64,000 nt of DNA from Bradyrhizobium sp. WSM1743 (GTDB taxonomy: Bacteria; Pseudomonadota; Alphaproteobacteria; Rhizobiales; Xanthobacteraceae), in contig NZ_AXAZ01000016.1 in assembly GCF_000473065.1 (NCBI RefSeq), positions 84,580 through 148,579 of the forward strand, read 5' to 3'. The notes beneath the pieces were generated by a model. That model saw only the letters and a program-made list of their open reading frames with translations. It was not told the DNA's origin and did not search any database. The stretch's first letter is position 1. Each line of letters starts with the position of its first letter. Below are positions 36,124 through 44,832 of the stretch, one piece after another. A program made the translations under genes and the position numbers.

Positions 36124-36807
36124 ATGACCGAACAGGGCGAGACGGGTGAAGCCATCACCATCCTCCTCGTCGAGGACGACGCGCCGACCTGCTGGCGGCT
36201 CCAGGATGCGCTGGTCAAGGCCGGGTACGAGGTGCGCAGCGCCGGGACGCTCGCGGAGGCGCGGCAGGTCCTGAGCGTCGGCGCGCCGCGCGTGCTGCTG
36301 ACCGACCTGCGGCTGCCCGACGGCCACGGCGTCGAGCTGATCCGCGAGATGAGGCAGCGCTCTCCGGACACCGAGATCATGGTGATCTCCGCGCTCGGCG
36401 ACGAGGAAAGCGTGATCTCCGCGATTACGGTCGGTGCCACCGGCTATCTGCTCAAGGACGCCTTCCCCACCGACATCGCCACCACCGTGCGCGACCTGGT
36501 CGCCGGACATTCGCCGATCTCGGCCTCGATCGCCCGTTTCATCGTGCGCAGAACACAAGGTGCCGCACAGAATTCTGCGGAGCCGCCGCCTGGACCTGCG
36601 CTCAACACGGCCAAGCTGACCCCGCGCGAGATCGACATCCTGTGGGGCATCGCAAAGGGCTTCAGCTATGCCGAGATCGCCAGCCATCTCGGCCTGTCCA
36701 AGCAGACCGTGCCCGGCCACATCAAGAACATCTATCGCAAGCTCGAGGTGCACACGCGCAGCGAAGCGGTGTTCGAGGCGGTGCAGCAGGGCCTGATCAA
36801 GCTGTGA
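36124..36807 (+). CDS. LuxR/NarL-family response regulator
   Basis: A 227-aa two-component regulator. The receiver domain (TILLVEDDAPTCWRLQDALV) has phospho-acceptor Asp61 in LLTDLRLPDGHG and Lys in YLLKDA. The C-terminal LuxR helix-turn-helix is LTPREIDILWGIAKGFSYAE, SHLGLSKQTVPGHIKNIYRK. The ATG at 36124 is 8 bp from GGGA; the ATG at 36118 is too close. It overlaps the sensor kinase gene by GTGA, so the two are translated together. Confidence 0.9.
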   Translation: MTEQGETGEAITILLVEDDAPTCWRLQDALVKAGYEVRSAGTLAEARQVLSVGAPRVLLTDLRLPDGHGVELIREMRQRSPDTEIMVISALGDEESVISAITVGATGYLLKDAFPTDIATTVRDLVAGHSPISASIARFIVRRTQGAAQNSAEPPPGPALNTAKLTPREIDILWGIAKGFSYAEIASHLGLSKQTVPGHIKNIYRKLEVHTRSEAVFEAVQQGLIKL

Positions 36808-38729
36808 GCGAGATCGCGGCGAAGGCGGCTCTCAAACCCGCGCGGCGCCGGCTGCTGGCTTCGCGCCTCGTGCCCTATCTGCTGCTCCAGGCCCTGATCG
36901 TGATCGTCACGATCCTGGGGATTCGGCTGCTGCAGCCGAACGACCCCGAAGACTTCGCGGTGAGCGATTTTTCGGCGCGGGAGGACGGTCTGACGCGTCC
37001 CGTGACGCTGCCACATTTCACGTCGTCGCGCTATTCGCTGGCCGACCCGCCATTCTACACCGGCGCCTTCACGTTCCGGAGCGCCAATGCGGCCTCGGGC
37101 TGGTCGGTTTTCCTGCCGCGCTTCAGCAACGCGGTGGAGGTCGCCGTCAACGGCATCATCGTGCTGGACTCCCGGCGCGATGCCAACGCCAACCGGCCCG
37201 ACCGCAACACGCCTGAGATCGCAGCCATCCCCGCTTCGCTGCTGCGCGAGGGCGCAAACGAGATCACGGTGCGGCTGTTCGTGTGGGGCCCGCTCAAGGG
37301 CTTTCTCGACACCGTCTATGTCGGGCCGGATATCGCCTTGCGCCCGGCCTATGAGACTCGCACGCTGCTGTTCGTCACGCTGCCGGTGGTGTTCTCCGCC
37401 TGGCAGGCGATCCTGGCCGTCATCCTCGCGATCATGTGGCTGATGCGGCGCCACGAACCGGTTTATGGCGTGCTGGCAACGGCGATGGTGCTCGGAGTGG
37501 TGCAGGCGTTCGCGCCGCCGCCGGTGCCGCCGGCCGCGGTATCCCGGCTCGCCGCGGTGCTCTTGGCGTCCGCACCGATCGAGAGCGCGCTGATCGTCGT
37601 GTTCGGCGTGCTGTTCTTCGGCTGGCGCTGGCCGCGCTACGGCACGCTGCTGTTCGTGCCTGGCATCCTCGTGTTCGTGGTCGGGCTGATCGGGGGCCCG
37701 CCGCTGCCGCGCATCCTGTTCCTGGTGCTCGGCATTCCCACCGTCGGGCTCTGCCTGTTCCTGATGGCCTGCGTCACCGCAACCGCGGTGGTGCGACGGC
37801 AGGACGCGGCGAGCTTCACGATCGGCTGCGCGGTGACCATCGTGCTGGTCTGCTGGGTCCAGGACATGCTCACGGTGCTCGAGATCGTGAGCAACGATCG
37901 CATCTTCGTCTCGCGCCTGTCCTATTCGGCGATGCTGGTCGCGATCGGCGCCGGGCTGACCTGGCGCTTTGCCCGCGCGTTGAACCAGGTCGACAGCTTT
38001 GCCGGCCAGCTGGTGACGCGGGTGCGCGAAGCCGAGGAGCGGCTGAAGGCGAGCTTTGCCCGCGAGGAGGAGCGCGCCCGCGCCGCCGCGCTCGCCAACG
38101 AGCGCACGCGCCTGATGCGAGACCTCCACGACGGCCTCGGCGGCCAGCTCGTCAGCATCGTCGCACTGTCCGAGCGCGGCAGTGCGGGCGCGACCATCAC
38201 CGATGCCGCCCGCGCGGCGCTGAAGGATCTGCGTCTCGTCATCGATTCCATGGACGACATCGGCGGCGACCTGATGCTCGCCCTCGGCTCCTGGCGCGAG
38301 CGCGCCACGGCCCAATTGCGGCCGCACGACATCGCGCTCGACTGGCGCGTGGCGACGCCGCAGGGCCTGCCGCTGCATCCCGAGCTCAGGCCGTGGCACG
38401 TCATCCAGATCGTGCGCATCCTCGACGAGGCCGTGACCAACGCGGTCAAGCACGCACAGGCCCGCCAGGTCGCGGTCACCATCGAGACGCATGACGGCGG
38501 CCTGGGACCTTACGGCGTGATCAGCGTGACGGACGACGGCCGCGGCTTTGCGCTGTCCGGCAATGGCGAGGCCGCGGGCGCGGGCCAGACCGCGCGCGGC
38601 CTGCGCAACATGAGAAGCCGCGCCGCGCGCTGCGGCGCGGTGCTCGATCTGAGCTCGGATGCCTCAGGCACGCGCGTGCGGCTGCAATTGCCGCAGCGTT
38701 TTCCCGACAGCGACATGGCTGCGGGCTGA
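36804..38729 (+). CDS. Membrane sensor histidine kinase (HisKA_3/NarX type) with 7TM-DISM-like sensor
   Basis: A 641-aa kinase starting at GTG 36804 (GTGA overlap with the regulator). After a first membrane segment it has an extracytoplasmic beta-rich domain (YTGAFTFRSANAASGWSVFL, then NAVEVAVNGIIVLDSRR) resembling a carbohydrate-binding jelly roll, then about seven membrane helices (residues 185-390), a coiled coil, the HisKA_3 site His442 in LMRDLHDGLGGQLVSIVAL, and an HATPase (EAVTNAVKHAQA, DDGRGF, GLRNMRSRA). This is the 7TMR-DISM arrangement. The ligand is unknown. Confidence 0.9.
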   Translation: MSEIAAKAALKPARRRLLASRLVPYLLLQALIVIVTILGIRLLQPNDPEDFAVSDFSAREDGLTRPVTLPHFTSSRYSLADPPFYTGAFTFRSANAASGWSVFLPRFSNAVEVAVNGIIVLDSRRDANANRPDRNTPEIAAIPASLLREGANEITVRLFVWGPLKGFLDTVYVGPDIALRPAYETRTLLFVTLPVVFSAWQAILAVILAIMWLMRRHEPVYGVLATAMVLGVVQAFAPPPVPPAAVSRLAAVLLASAPIESALIVVFGVLFFGWRWPRYGTLLFVPGILVFVVGLIGGPPLPRILFLVLGIPTVGLCLFLMACVTATAVVRRQDAASFTIGCAVTIVLVCWVQDMLTVLEIVSNDRIFVSRLSYSAMLVAIGAGLTWRFARALNQVDSFAGQLVTRVREAEERLKASFAREEERARAAALANERTRLMRDLHDGLGGQLVSIVALSERGSAGATITDAARAALKDLRLVIDSMDDIGGDLMLALGSWRERATAQLRPHDIALDWRVATPQGLPLHPELRPWHVIQIVRILDEAVTNAVKHAQARQVAVTIETHDGGLGPYGVISVTDDGRGFALSGNGEAAGAGQTARGLRNMRSRAARCGAVLDLSSDASGTRVRLQLPQRFPDSDMAAG

Positions 38730-38863
38730 AAGGCCCCCTCCCCGAACGTGTGGGGCGCACGGAGAGAGGGGACGGGCCGGGTGATTTGCCTGCGGAGGAC
38801 GGGGGGTTCGTCCGCAGGCCCCGTTGGCCCGAAGCGATGCAATCAAATCAATTGAATGGAATA

Positions 38864-39154
38864 TCAGCGCACGCCGACGCGATTGACGGGGCCGCCGCGA
38901 TTCATCGGCGTGCCGGCGCGCACGCCGACGCCAGGCGCGCCGACGCCGGGCGTTGCGACGGCTGCGCGCGCAACCGGCGCTCCCGGCGCGACCACCACCG
39001 CGGCGGTCGGCCGTACCACGCAGCCCTTGGGCACCCCGACGGTCTTGCAATAAACCACCGCCTGCGCCGGGCTCGTGCCCAGCGACACCATCGCCGCGCC
39101 CGCCAGGGCCATGATCGTCAGCCCGGCGCCCAGCGCTCCAGCTCTCTTCGACAT
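38864..39154 (-). CDS. Small secreted hypothetical protein
   Basis: A 96-aa exported protein: signal peptide ending SPAQA, then VVYCKTVGVPKGCVVRP, which could form one disulfide, and a low-complexity Ala/Val/Gly/Pro tail with repeated APGV/TPGV-like units. AGGAG precedes the ATG at 39154. Similar low-complexity secreted proteins are common in rhizobia. No function is assigned. Confidence 0.7.
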   Translation of the reverse strand: MSKRAGALGAGLTIMALAGAAMVSLGTSPAQAVVYCKTVGVPKGCVVRPTAAVVVAPGAPVARAAVATPGVGAPGVGVRAGTPMNRGGPVNRVGVR

Positions 39155-39383
39155 CTTGCTCTCCTGCTTCCCGTTCGGCGTCCCGGCGCAATCACCGGGT
39201 CTCGCAGCCGAGGTGCAGCCTGAATGGCAAAAGTCGGCGCGCGGATACATGCCATGAAGATGGGGGTACCGGGAGGACTGGCCGGTGCCATGAACATGGC
39301 ATGGACCCGCGCCCGGACCTTGCGAGATGGTCCGGCCCGATTGATCCCGGTCGGGACCAACGATGATTCCAAAGAGGTGCTTT

Positions 39384-39608
39384 ATGAAGATTTCGGTTCT
39401 TGCCGCGCTGCTGCTTGCCGCCACCGCCCTGCCCGCTGCTGCACAGTCCGGCCCATCACCCCAGGAGCAAATGGCCTGCCGCGGCGACGCCAGCAAATTC
39501 TGCGCCGAACATATCGGCAAGCCGCCGCAGATGAATGCCTGCCTGCGCGAGAACAAGGCCAAGCTTTCGGAGTCCTGCCGCAAGGTCGTTGAATCCCGCG
39601 GAGGCTAG
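39384..39608 (+). CDS. Cysteine-rich repeat periplasmic protein
   Basis: A 74-aa protein with a signal peptide (MKISVLAALLLAATALPAAA) and one Cys-rich-repeat unit: MACRGDASKFC, NACLRENKAKLS and ESCRKVV, four Cys spaced as in the eukaryotic GLG1-like repeat found in many proteobacterial secreted proteins. The start at 39384 has GAGG 6 bp upstream. Function unknown. A hairpin (GAGGGCGGC/GCCGCCCTC, 39621-39643) follows the stop without a T run. Confidence 0.8.
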   Translation: MKISVLAALLLAATALPAAAQSGPSPQEQMACRGDASKFCAEHIGKPPQMNACLRENKAKLSESCRKVVESRGG

Positions 39609-39656
39609 TCTTTCAATTAGGAGGGCGGCGCGCTGCCGCCCTCTCCGAGCGCACGC

Positions 39657-39788
39657 CTCGTCCTTCGAGACGGCGCTGACGCGCCTCCTCAGGATGAGGC
39701 TGATCGGCATTGGCGCCCGTTGAAGCTGGGGCCGCACACTCGATCCTCATCCTGAGGGCCCGCCAAAGGCGGGCGTCTCGAAGGATGG
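39657..39788. repeat. Intergenic palindromic repeat, family E
   Basis: The arms run from TCCTTCGAGACG with CCTCAGGATGAGG to CCTCATCCTGAGG with CGTCTCGAAGGA. The element sits between the convergent Cys-rich-repeat and GFA genes and could form a long hairpin in either transcript. Confidence 0.85.
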
Positions 39789-39818
39789 CCGCGGGAAGCG
39801 CCCCCCAAATGAAGGCCG

Positions 39819-40241
39819 CTACTCCTGCATCATCTCGCCGCTGCCACCAAACTCGGCCGGAAAATCCTTCAGCTTGGGCAAGCCGTCGCGCATCGGCAGC
39901 ACGGTCTCGGCATAGTTGACGTGGACGCCGGGCGTGAAGGCGAGTGTGGGGATGGTGGCGGTGAAGACGTCGACCAGACCGAGCGGCGGATGGTTGGTCA
40001 TGAGATGGCCGCCGCACTTCCTGCAATATTTGCGCTGGCTGAGCGGCGTCTTGGCGAAGGTCTCGACATGCTGCGCGCCCTCGGTGATGCGTACCGCTTC
40101 GGGCTTCCACAGGCTGAAGGCGTTGACCGGACCGCCCGACCAGGAGCGGCAGGAGCGGCAATGGCAATAGCCCATCGCCTCCGGCGCGCCCGTGACCTCG
40201 ACCGTGACCGCGCCACAGAAGCAATTTCCGACATGTTTCAT
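39819..40241 (-). CDS. GFA family protein (glutathione-dependent formaldehyde-activating-like)
   Basis: A 140-aa zinc protein of the GFA/Mss4-like fold: GNCFCGAVTVEVTG, YCHCRSCRSWSG and RKYCRKCGGHLMTNHP give the Cys ligand sets. The family includes the formaldehyde-glutathione adduct enzyme, but many members have other or unknown roles, so a specific reaction should not be assumed. It is 89 bp downstream of the MddA-like gene on the same strand and may be in its operon. Confidence 0.88.
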   Translation of the reverse strand: MKHVGNCFCGAVTVEVTGAPEAMGYCHCRSCRSWSGGPVNAFSLWKPEAVRITEGAQHVETFAKTPLSQRKYCRKCGGHLMTNHPPLGLVDVFTATIPTLAFTPGVHVNYAETVLPMRDGLPKLKDFPAEFGGSGEMMQE

Positions 40242-40330
40242 TTGGACGTCTCCGTTTTATGAAGGGATCGTTATCGCGCGTCGGCGCCCCGCACGTCCTC
40301 CTTTCGGGGGCGCGCGGGACGAGACCGAGA

Positions 40331-41119
40331 CTATACCGAGCGGCGCCAGGGAATAAGCATGGAGACGCGTTGTTTGTACTGCCGGTACTCGTCGCCGAAG
40401 AGATCGACGAGATCGCTCTCCTCCAGCGCGATGCCGACGAAGATGTAGAGCGTGGTCACGGCCGCGAACAGCAGATGCCCCGCGGTCATGGTCGGCGCCG
40501 CCCAGAACGCGATGATGAAGCCGAGATAGATCGGATGACGGACGAACTTGTAGAGCAGCGGCGTCTTGAAGCGCGGCGGCGCGGCTTCCCTGCCGACGAG
40601 ATGGTTGGTCACCTGATGCAATCCGAACAATTCGAAATGATTGATGATGAAGGTCGAGGTGAACACCAGCACCCAGCCGGCGAAGGACAGCGTGACCACC
40701 GTCACGGCAAGATCCGGGTTCTCGACATTCCATATGACTTCGGGCAGCGGACGCCACTGCCAGAACAGGAGGAGCAGTGACAGGCTCGCGAGCAGCACAT
40801 ACGTGCTGCGCTCGACCGGCTTGGGGACGAACTGCGTCCACCACGCCTTGAATTGCTGGCGCGCCATCACGCTGTGTTGAACCGCGAACAGCGACATCAG
40901 CAGCAGATTGATGATGACCGCGCGGACGACGGGCGCTTCGGCTCCGGTATCGATGGTCTTGGGCACCATGACGCCCATGACGAAGCCGATGGCATAGAGA
41001 ATGGTGACGAAAAACACGAGATACGCCGCAATTCCGTACAGAAAGGCGATGAACTTGAAAATACGAGAGCCCGCAAGTTCCGGCCCGATGGAATGAACCT
41101 GGTGATCAAGTTGGGTCAT
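40331..41119 (-). CDS. mddA: MddA-like methanethiol S-methyltransferase (NnrU/ICMT-type membrane protein)
   Basis: A 262-aa membrane protein with about six helices and the isoprenylcysteine-methyltransferase-like C-terminal motif: LYKFVRHPIYLGFIIAFWAA and EESDLVDLFGDEYRQYKQRV. MddA methylates methanethiol to dimethyl sulfide with S-adenosylmethionine; Bradyrhizobium is among genera reported to carry it. The ATG at 41119 has GGAG upstream. The symbol is given by family resemblance; a generic NnrU-like methyltransferase is the alternative. Confidence 0.75.
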   Translation of the reverse strand: MTQLDHQVHSIGPELAGSRIFKFIAFLYGIAAYLVFFVTILYAIGFVMGVMVPKTIDTGAEAPVVRAVIINLLLMSLFAVQHSVMARQQFKAWWTQFVPKPVERSTYVLLASLSLLLLFWQWRPLPEVIWNVENPDLAVTVVTLSFAGWVLVFTSTFIINHFELFGLHQVTNHLVGREAAPPRFKTPLLYKFVRHPIYLGFIIAFWAAPTMTAGHLLFAAVTTLYIFVGIALEESDLVDLFGDEYRQYKQRVSMLIPWRRSV

Positions 41120-41252
41120 AGAACGCTCCGTAGTGCCGAGGCATCGACACGGTTTGGTCTTCGCACCATGCCGGGTCGGACGTCCCCTGACTTTCGCGGA
41201 CGGTTGATTTTCGCCTGAGACGACTTTGATTTTTGCTTGAGACGACGAAAAC

Positions 41253-42800
41253 GTGCGATTTCGCTTTGAAAACAACGTGCTCGACGGCGACCTTCGGGAG
41301 CTCACTTGCGATGGGGCGCCCGTTCCGTTGCAGCCGCAAGTGTTCGATCTCTTGCTTTATCTGGTTACGCAACGGGCGCGTGTGGTCAGCAAGGATGACC
41401 TGATCAGCCAGATCTGGAGCGACCGCATCGTCTCGGATTCCGCCCTGAACAGCCGGATCAACGCCGCACGCAAGGCGCTGGGCGACGACGGCGCGACCCA
41501 GCGCCTGATCAAGACCATTCCGCGCAAGGGCTTTCGTTTCGTCGGCGAGGTCCGGGAAGACGTGGCGGCATCCGCCGCGCGGGCGGAAGCCAAGCCCACT
41601 CCCCCGCGCGCGGCGGACCGCCCTGCGATCGCGGTGCTCGCCTTCGAGAACATGAGCGGCGATCCCGCCCAGGACTATTTCGGCGACGGGATCAGCGAGG
41701 ACATCCTCACCGCGCTGTCGAAGCAGCGCTGGTTCATGGTGATCGCCCGCAACTCGTCCTTCACCTACAAGGGACGCGCGGTCGACATCAGGCAGATCGC
41801 CGAGGAGCTCGGCGTCCGCTACATCGTCGAAGGCAGCGTGCGCAAAGCGGACAACCGGGTGCGCATCAGCGCGCAGCTCAACGACGCCGCGTCGGGCAAC
41901 CATCTCTGGGCCGAGCGCTACGACCGCGAGCTCGTCGACGTCTTCGCCGTGCAGGACGAGATCACCAACGCGATCGCCGCGGCGATCGAGCCGCAGATCC
42001 ACGCGGCGGAAAATTTTCGCAGCCATCGCAAGCCGCCTGCAAGCCTGGACGCCTGGGACCTCTTGATGCGCGCGCTGTCGCATTTTTGGCGCGTGACCCG
42101 GCAGGATCACGAGGCGGCGCGGGCACTGCTCGAACGCGCGATTGCAATCGATCCGAATTACGGCCAGGCGCTGTCGCTGCTGGCCGTCAACGATATGTTC
42201 GGCGTGCATCTCGGCTGGGCCGAGCTGGCCGCGGTTGCGCCGGCCGCGGAATCTGCCGCGCTGGCCGCTGTGCGCTGCGACCATGAGGATGCCTGGGCGC
42301 ATGCCGCGCTCGGCAGCGTCTGCTTCTCGACCCGCAGGCTTGCGGATGCGCTGTCGGAGTTCGAGCAGGCGCTCGCGCTCAATCCGAACTTCTCGCTGGC
42401 GCAAGGCTATTACGCGCTGGCGCTGTCCTACGCCGGACGAACGAAGGATTCGTTCGAGGCTGCGCAAAAGACGATCCGGCTGTCACCGCGCGACCCGTCA
42501 CTGGCGATCTATCACGGCATCGCCGCTTATGCCCGCTTCACCGAACGGCGCTATGACGAGGCCATCGCGCTCGCACGCGAGGCGATCCGCCACCGCGGCG
42601 ACCTCACCGGCGCCTACCGCGTGCTCGCCGTTTCGGCCGGCATGACAGGCGACAGAATGCTTGCGGAGACGGCGCTCGGAGAGCTCCGCCGCACCCAGCC
42701 GGGCATCTCGCTGCACTGGATCGCGACGCAACTGCCGTGGGCCAATGACGGGGATCGCGAACATTATCTGGAGGGATTCCGCCGGGCGGGATTGCAGTGA
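41253..42800 (+). CDS. OmpR-type winged-helix protein with TolB-like and TPR regions
   Basis: A 515-aa protein. Residues 1-98 form a Trans_reg_C winged helix (LQPQVFDLLLYLVTQRARVV, SRINAARKALGDDG, IPRKGFRFVGEV) with no receiver domain, as in CadC-like regulators. A TolB-like region follows (IAVLAFENMSGDPAQDYFGD, FTYKGRAVDIRQIAEELGVR), then TPR repeats. The start is GTG at 41253. No membrane segment is evident. The TolB-like plus TPR half closely resembles that of the cyclase at 33266. Confidence 0.87.
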   Translation: MRFRFENNVLDGDLRELTCDGAPVPLQPQVFDLLLYLVTQRARVVSKDDLISQIWSDRIVSDSALNSRINAARKALGDDGATQRLIKTIPRKGFRFVGEVREDVAASAARAEAKPTPPRAADRPAIAVLAFENMSGDPAQDYFGDGISEDILTALSKQRWFMVIARNSSFTYKGRAVDIRQIAEELGVRYIVEGSVRKADNRVRISAQLNDAASGNHLWAERYDRELVDVFAVQDEITNAIAAAIEPQIHAAENFRSHRKPPASLDAWDLLMRALSHFWRVTRQDHEAARALLERAIAIDPNYGQALSLLAVNDMFGVHLGWAELAAVAPAAESAALAAVRCDHEDAWAHAALGSVCFSTRRLADALSEFEQALALNPNFSLAQGYYALALSYAGRTKDSFEAAQKTIRLSPRDPSLAIYHGIAAYARFTERRYDEAIALAREAIRHRGDLTGAYRVLAVSAGMTGDRMLAETALGELRRTQPGISLHWIATQLPWANDGDREHYLEGFRRAGLQ

Positions 42801-43071
42801 CGGGGCCTGCCGCGACGCTGTGTCGCTCCTCGCAGCGGTCATCTCGGCCAATGGCCGATATGAGGGCTACCCCGTGATGAGAGGCCAATCCATCAAAACA
42901 GGACGGGCTGTACATTTTTTGTGCGAACATTGTCGAGACTTTCATCTTGCAGCGCCGAACGAGACTGTGTGAGCCTCGATATCGGATGGGGACTGGGATG
43001 GGCCGACCGTAGCTTTGCGCGCCATGACGTGCGAAGCGTTTACGGCTGGTCTCGCTTGAGAAAGATACGAC

Positions 43072-44622
43072 ATGCCAAAACGAGTGTTGCTTGGTCTCCT
43101 CCTGGCTTGCGGCCTCACGGCCTCGGCGCTAGCGCAAGAGCCGAAGACGGGGGGTGTGATTAATGCCGTGATCCAGCCCGAGCCGCCCGGCCTGATGCTT
43201 GCGCTGGTCCAGAACGGTCCGACCCAGATGGTATCGGGCAACATCTTCGAAGGCCTCTTGCGCTACAGCCCCAAGCTCGACCCGCAGCCGGAGCTTGCCG
43301 AAAGCTGGAGCGTCAGCGAGGACGCCAAGACCTATTCCTTCAAGCTCAGGAAGGGCGTGACCTGGCATGACGGCAAGCCCTTCACCGCCGCCGACGTCTT
43401 GTTCTCGATCGAGATGCTGAAGCAGACCCATGCGCGCGCCCGCACCAACCTCGCGCAGGTCGACAAGGTCGAGGCACCGGACGATTACACCGTGGTGTTC
43501 ACGCTGAAGCAGCCGTTCGGCCCGTTCCTCGGCATCTTCGAGGTCGGCTCGATGCCGATGGTGCCGAAGCATCTCTATGAAGGCACCGACTGGAAGACCA
43601 ATCCCTACAACAACGCGCCTGTCGGCACCGGCCCCTTCATGTTCAAGGAGTGGCAGAAGGGCTCGTTCATCCGCCTGGTCAAGAACCCGAACTACTACGA
43701 GAGGGGCAAGCCCTATCTCGACGAGATCTACTGGCAGATCATCCCCGACGCCGCCGCGCGCTCGGTGGCGTATGAGACCGGCAAGGTCGACGTGCTGCCG
43801 GGCGGCTCGGTCGAGAATTTCGACGTGCCGCGGCTGTCCAAGCTGAAGGACACCTGCGTCACCGGCGCCGGCTGGGAGTTCTTCTCGCCGCTGGCCTGGC
43901 TGTGGCTGAACAACCGCCAGGGGCCGCTCGCGGACAAGCGGGTGCGTCAGGCGATCATGTATGCGATCGACCGTGACTTCGCCAAGGACGTGATCTGGAA
44001 CGGGCTCGGCAAGGTCGCCACCGGCCCGTCGGCTTCGACCATCAAGTACTACACCGACGACGTGAGGAAGTATCCCTACGATCCGGCCAAGGCCAAGGCG
44101 CTGCTGAAGGAAGCCGGCTACAAGGGCGAGAAGATCCGCCTGCTGCCGCTCGCCTATGGCGAGACCTGGCAGCGCTGGGGTGAAGCCGTGAAGCAGAACC
44201 TCCAGGACGTCGGCATGACCATCGAGACCATCGCCACCGACGTCGCCGGCGGCAACCAGAAGATCGGCGACTGGGACTACGACATCGCCTTCACCTATCT
44301 CTACCAGTACGGCGATCCCGCGCTCGGGGTCGGCCGCAACTATATCTCCAGCAACATCGCGAAGGGGCAGGTCTTCAACAACGTCGAGGGCTATTCCAAC
44401 CCGGAGATCGACAAGCTGTTCGCCGAGGGCGCGACCGCGACCCCGGATTCCAAGCGCAAGGAGATCTACGACAAGGCGCAGAAGATCCTGGTCGAGGACG
44501 TGCCGGTGGCCTGGATGCTCGAGCTGCAATTCCCGACCATCATGCGCTGCAAGGTCAAGAACCTGATCACCACGGGGATCGGGGTCAATGACGGCTTCAA
44601 GGACGCATGGCTCGACAAGTGA
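43072..44622 (+). CDS. Peptide/nickel-type ABC substrate-binding protein
   Basis: A 516-aa periplasmic binding protein of family 5 with a Sec signal peptide (LLGLLLACGLTASALAQ). Typical segments are NIFEGLLRYSPKLDPQPELA, VTWHDGKPFTAADVLFSIEM, PVGTGPFMFKEWQKGSF and the late KRKEIYDKAQKILVED. It starts a plus-strand ABC operon (binding protein, two permeases, fused ATPase). The substrate is likely a short peptide or similar, different from that of the 13-20 kb system. Confidence 0.92.
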   Translation: MPKRVLLGLLLACGLTASALAQEPKTGGVINAVIQPEPPGLMLALVQNGPTQMVSGNIFEGLLRYSPKLDPQPELAESWSVSEDAKTYSFKLRKGVTWHDGKPFTAADVLFSIEMLKQTHARARTNLAQVDKVEAPDDYTVVFTLKQPFGPFLGIFEVGSMPMVPKHLYEGTDWKTNPYNNAPVGTGPFMFKEWQKGSFIRLVKNPNYYERGKPYLDEIYWQIIPDAAARSVAYETGKVDVLPGGSVENFDVPRLSKLKDTCVTGAGWEFFSPLAWLWLNNRQGPLADKRVRQAIMYAIDRDFAKDVIWNGLGKVATGPSASTIKYYTDDVRKYPYDPAKAKALLKEAGYKGEKIRLLPLAYGETWQRWGEAVKQNLQDVGMTIETIATDVAGGNQKIGDWDYDIAFTYLYQYGDPALGVGRNYISSNIAKGQVFNNVEGYSNPEIDKLFAEGATATPDSKRKEIYDKAQKILVEDVPVAWMLELQFPTIMRCKVKNLITTGIGVNDGFKDAWLDK

Positions 44623-44628
44623 GCCTCT

Positions 44629-44793
44629 TACCTCTCCCCGCCTGCGGGGAGAGGCCGACGCGCCCCGAGCGATGCGAAGCATCGTCTCGCGCGCGCGAGG
44701 GGGGTACAGATCTATGGCATTCTCATGCGTGGATAGAGGCCCCTCACCCCAACCCTCTCCCCGCAAGAGCGGGGCGAGGGAGTGCACCGCCCC
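44629..44793. repeat. Intergenic palindromic repeat, family F
   Basis: An element with CCTCTCCCCGCCTGCGGGGAG near its left end and CCCTCTCCCCGCAAGAGCGG near its right end. It fills the gap between the binding-protein and permease genes and could uncouple their expression by a stem-loop, as is common for periplasmic-binding-protein operons. Confidence 0.8.
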
Positions 44794-44832
44794 AGTGGCC
44801 AAAGGTCTCGTCACCCTATAAGAACCTCTAAA

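Noticed and set aside
38788..38819. Hairpin GCCTGCGGA/TCCGCAGGC as a terminator
   Set aside because: The stem is real, but no T run follows on either strand, so termination cannot be claimed.
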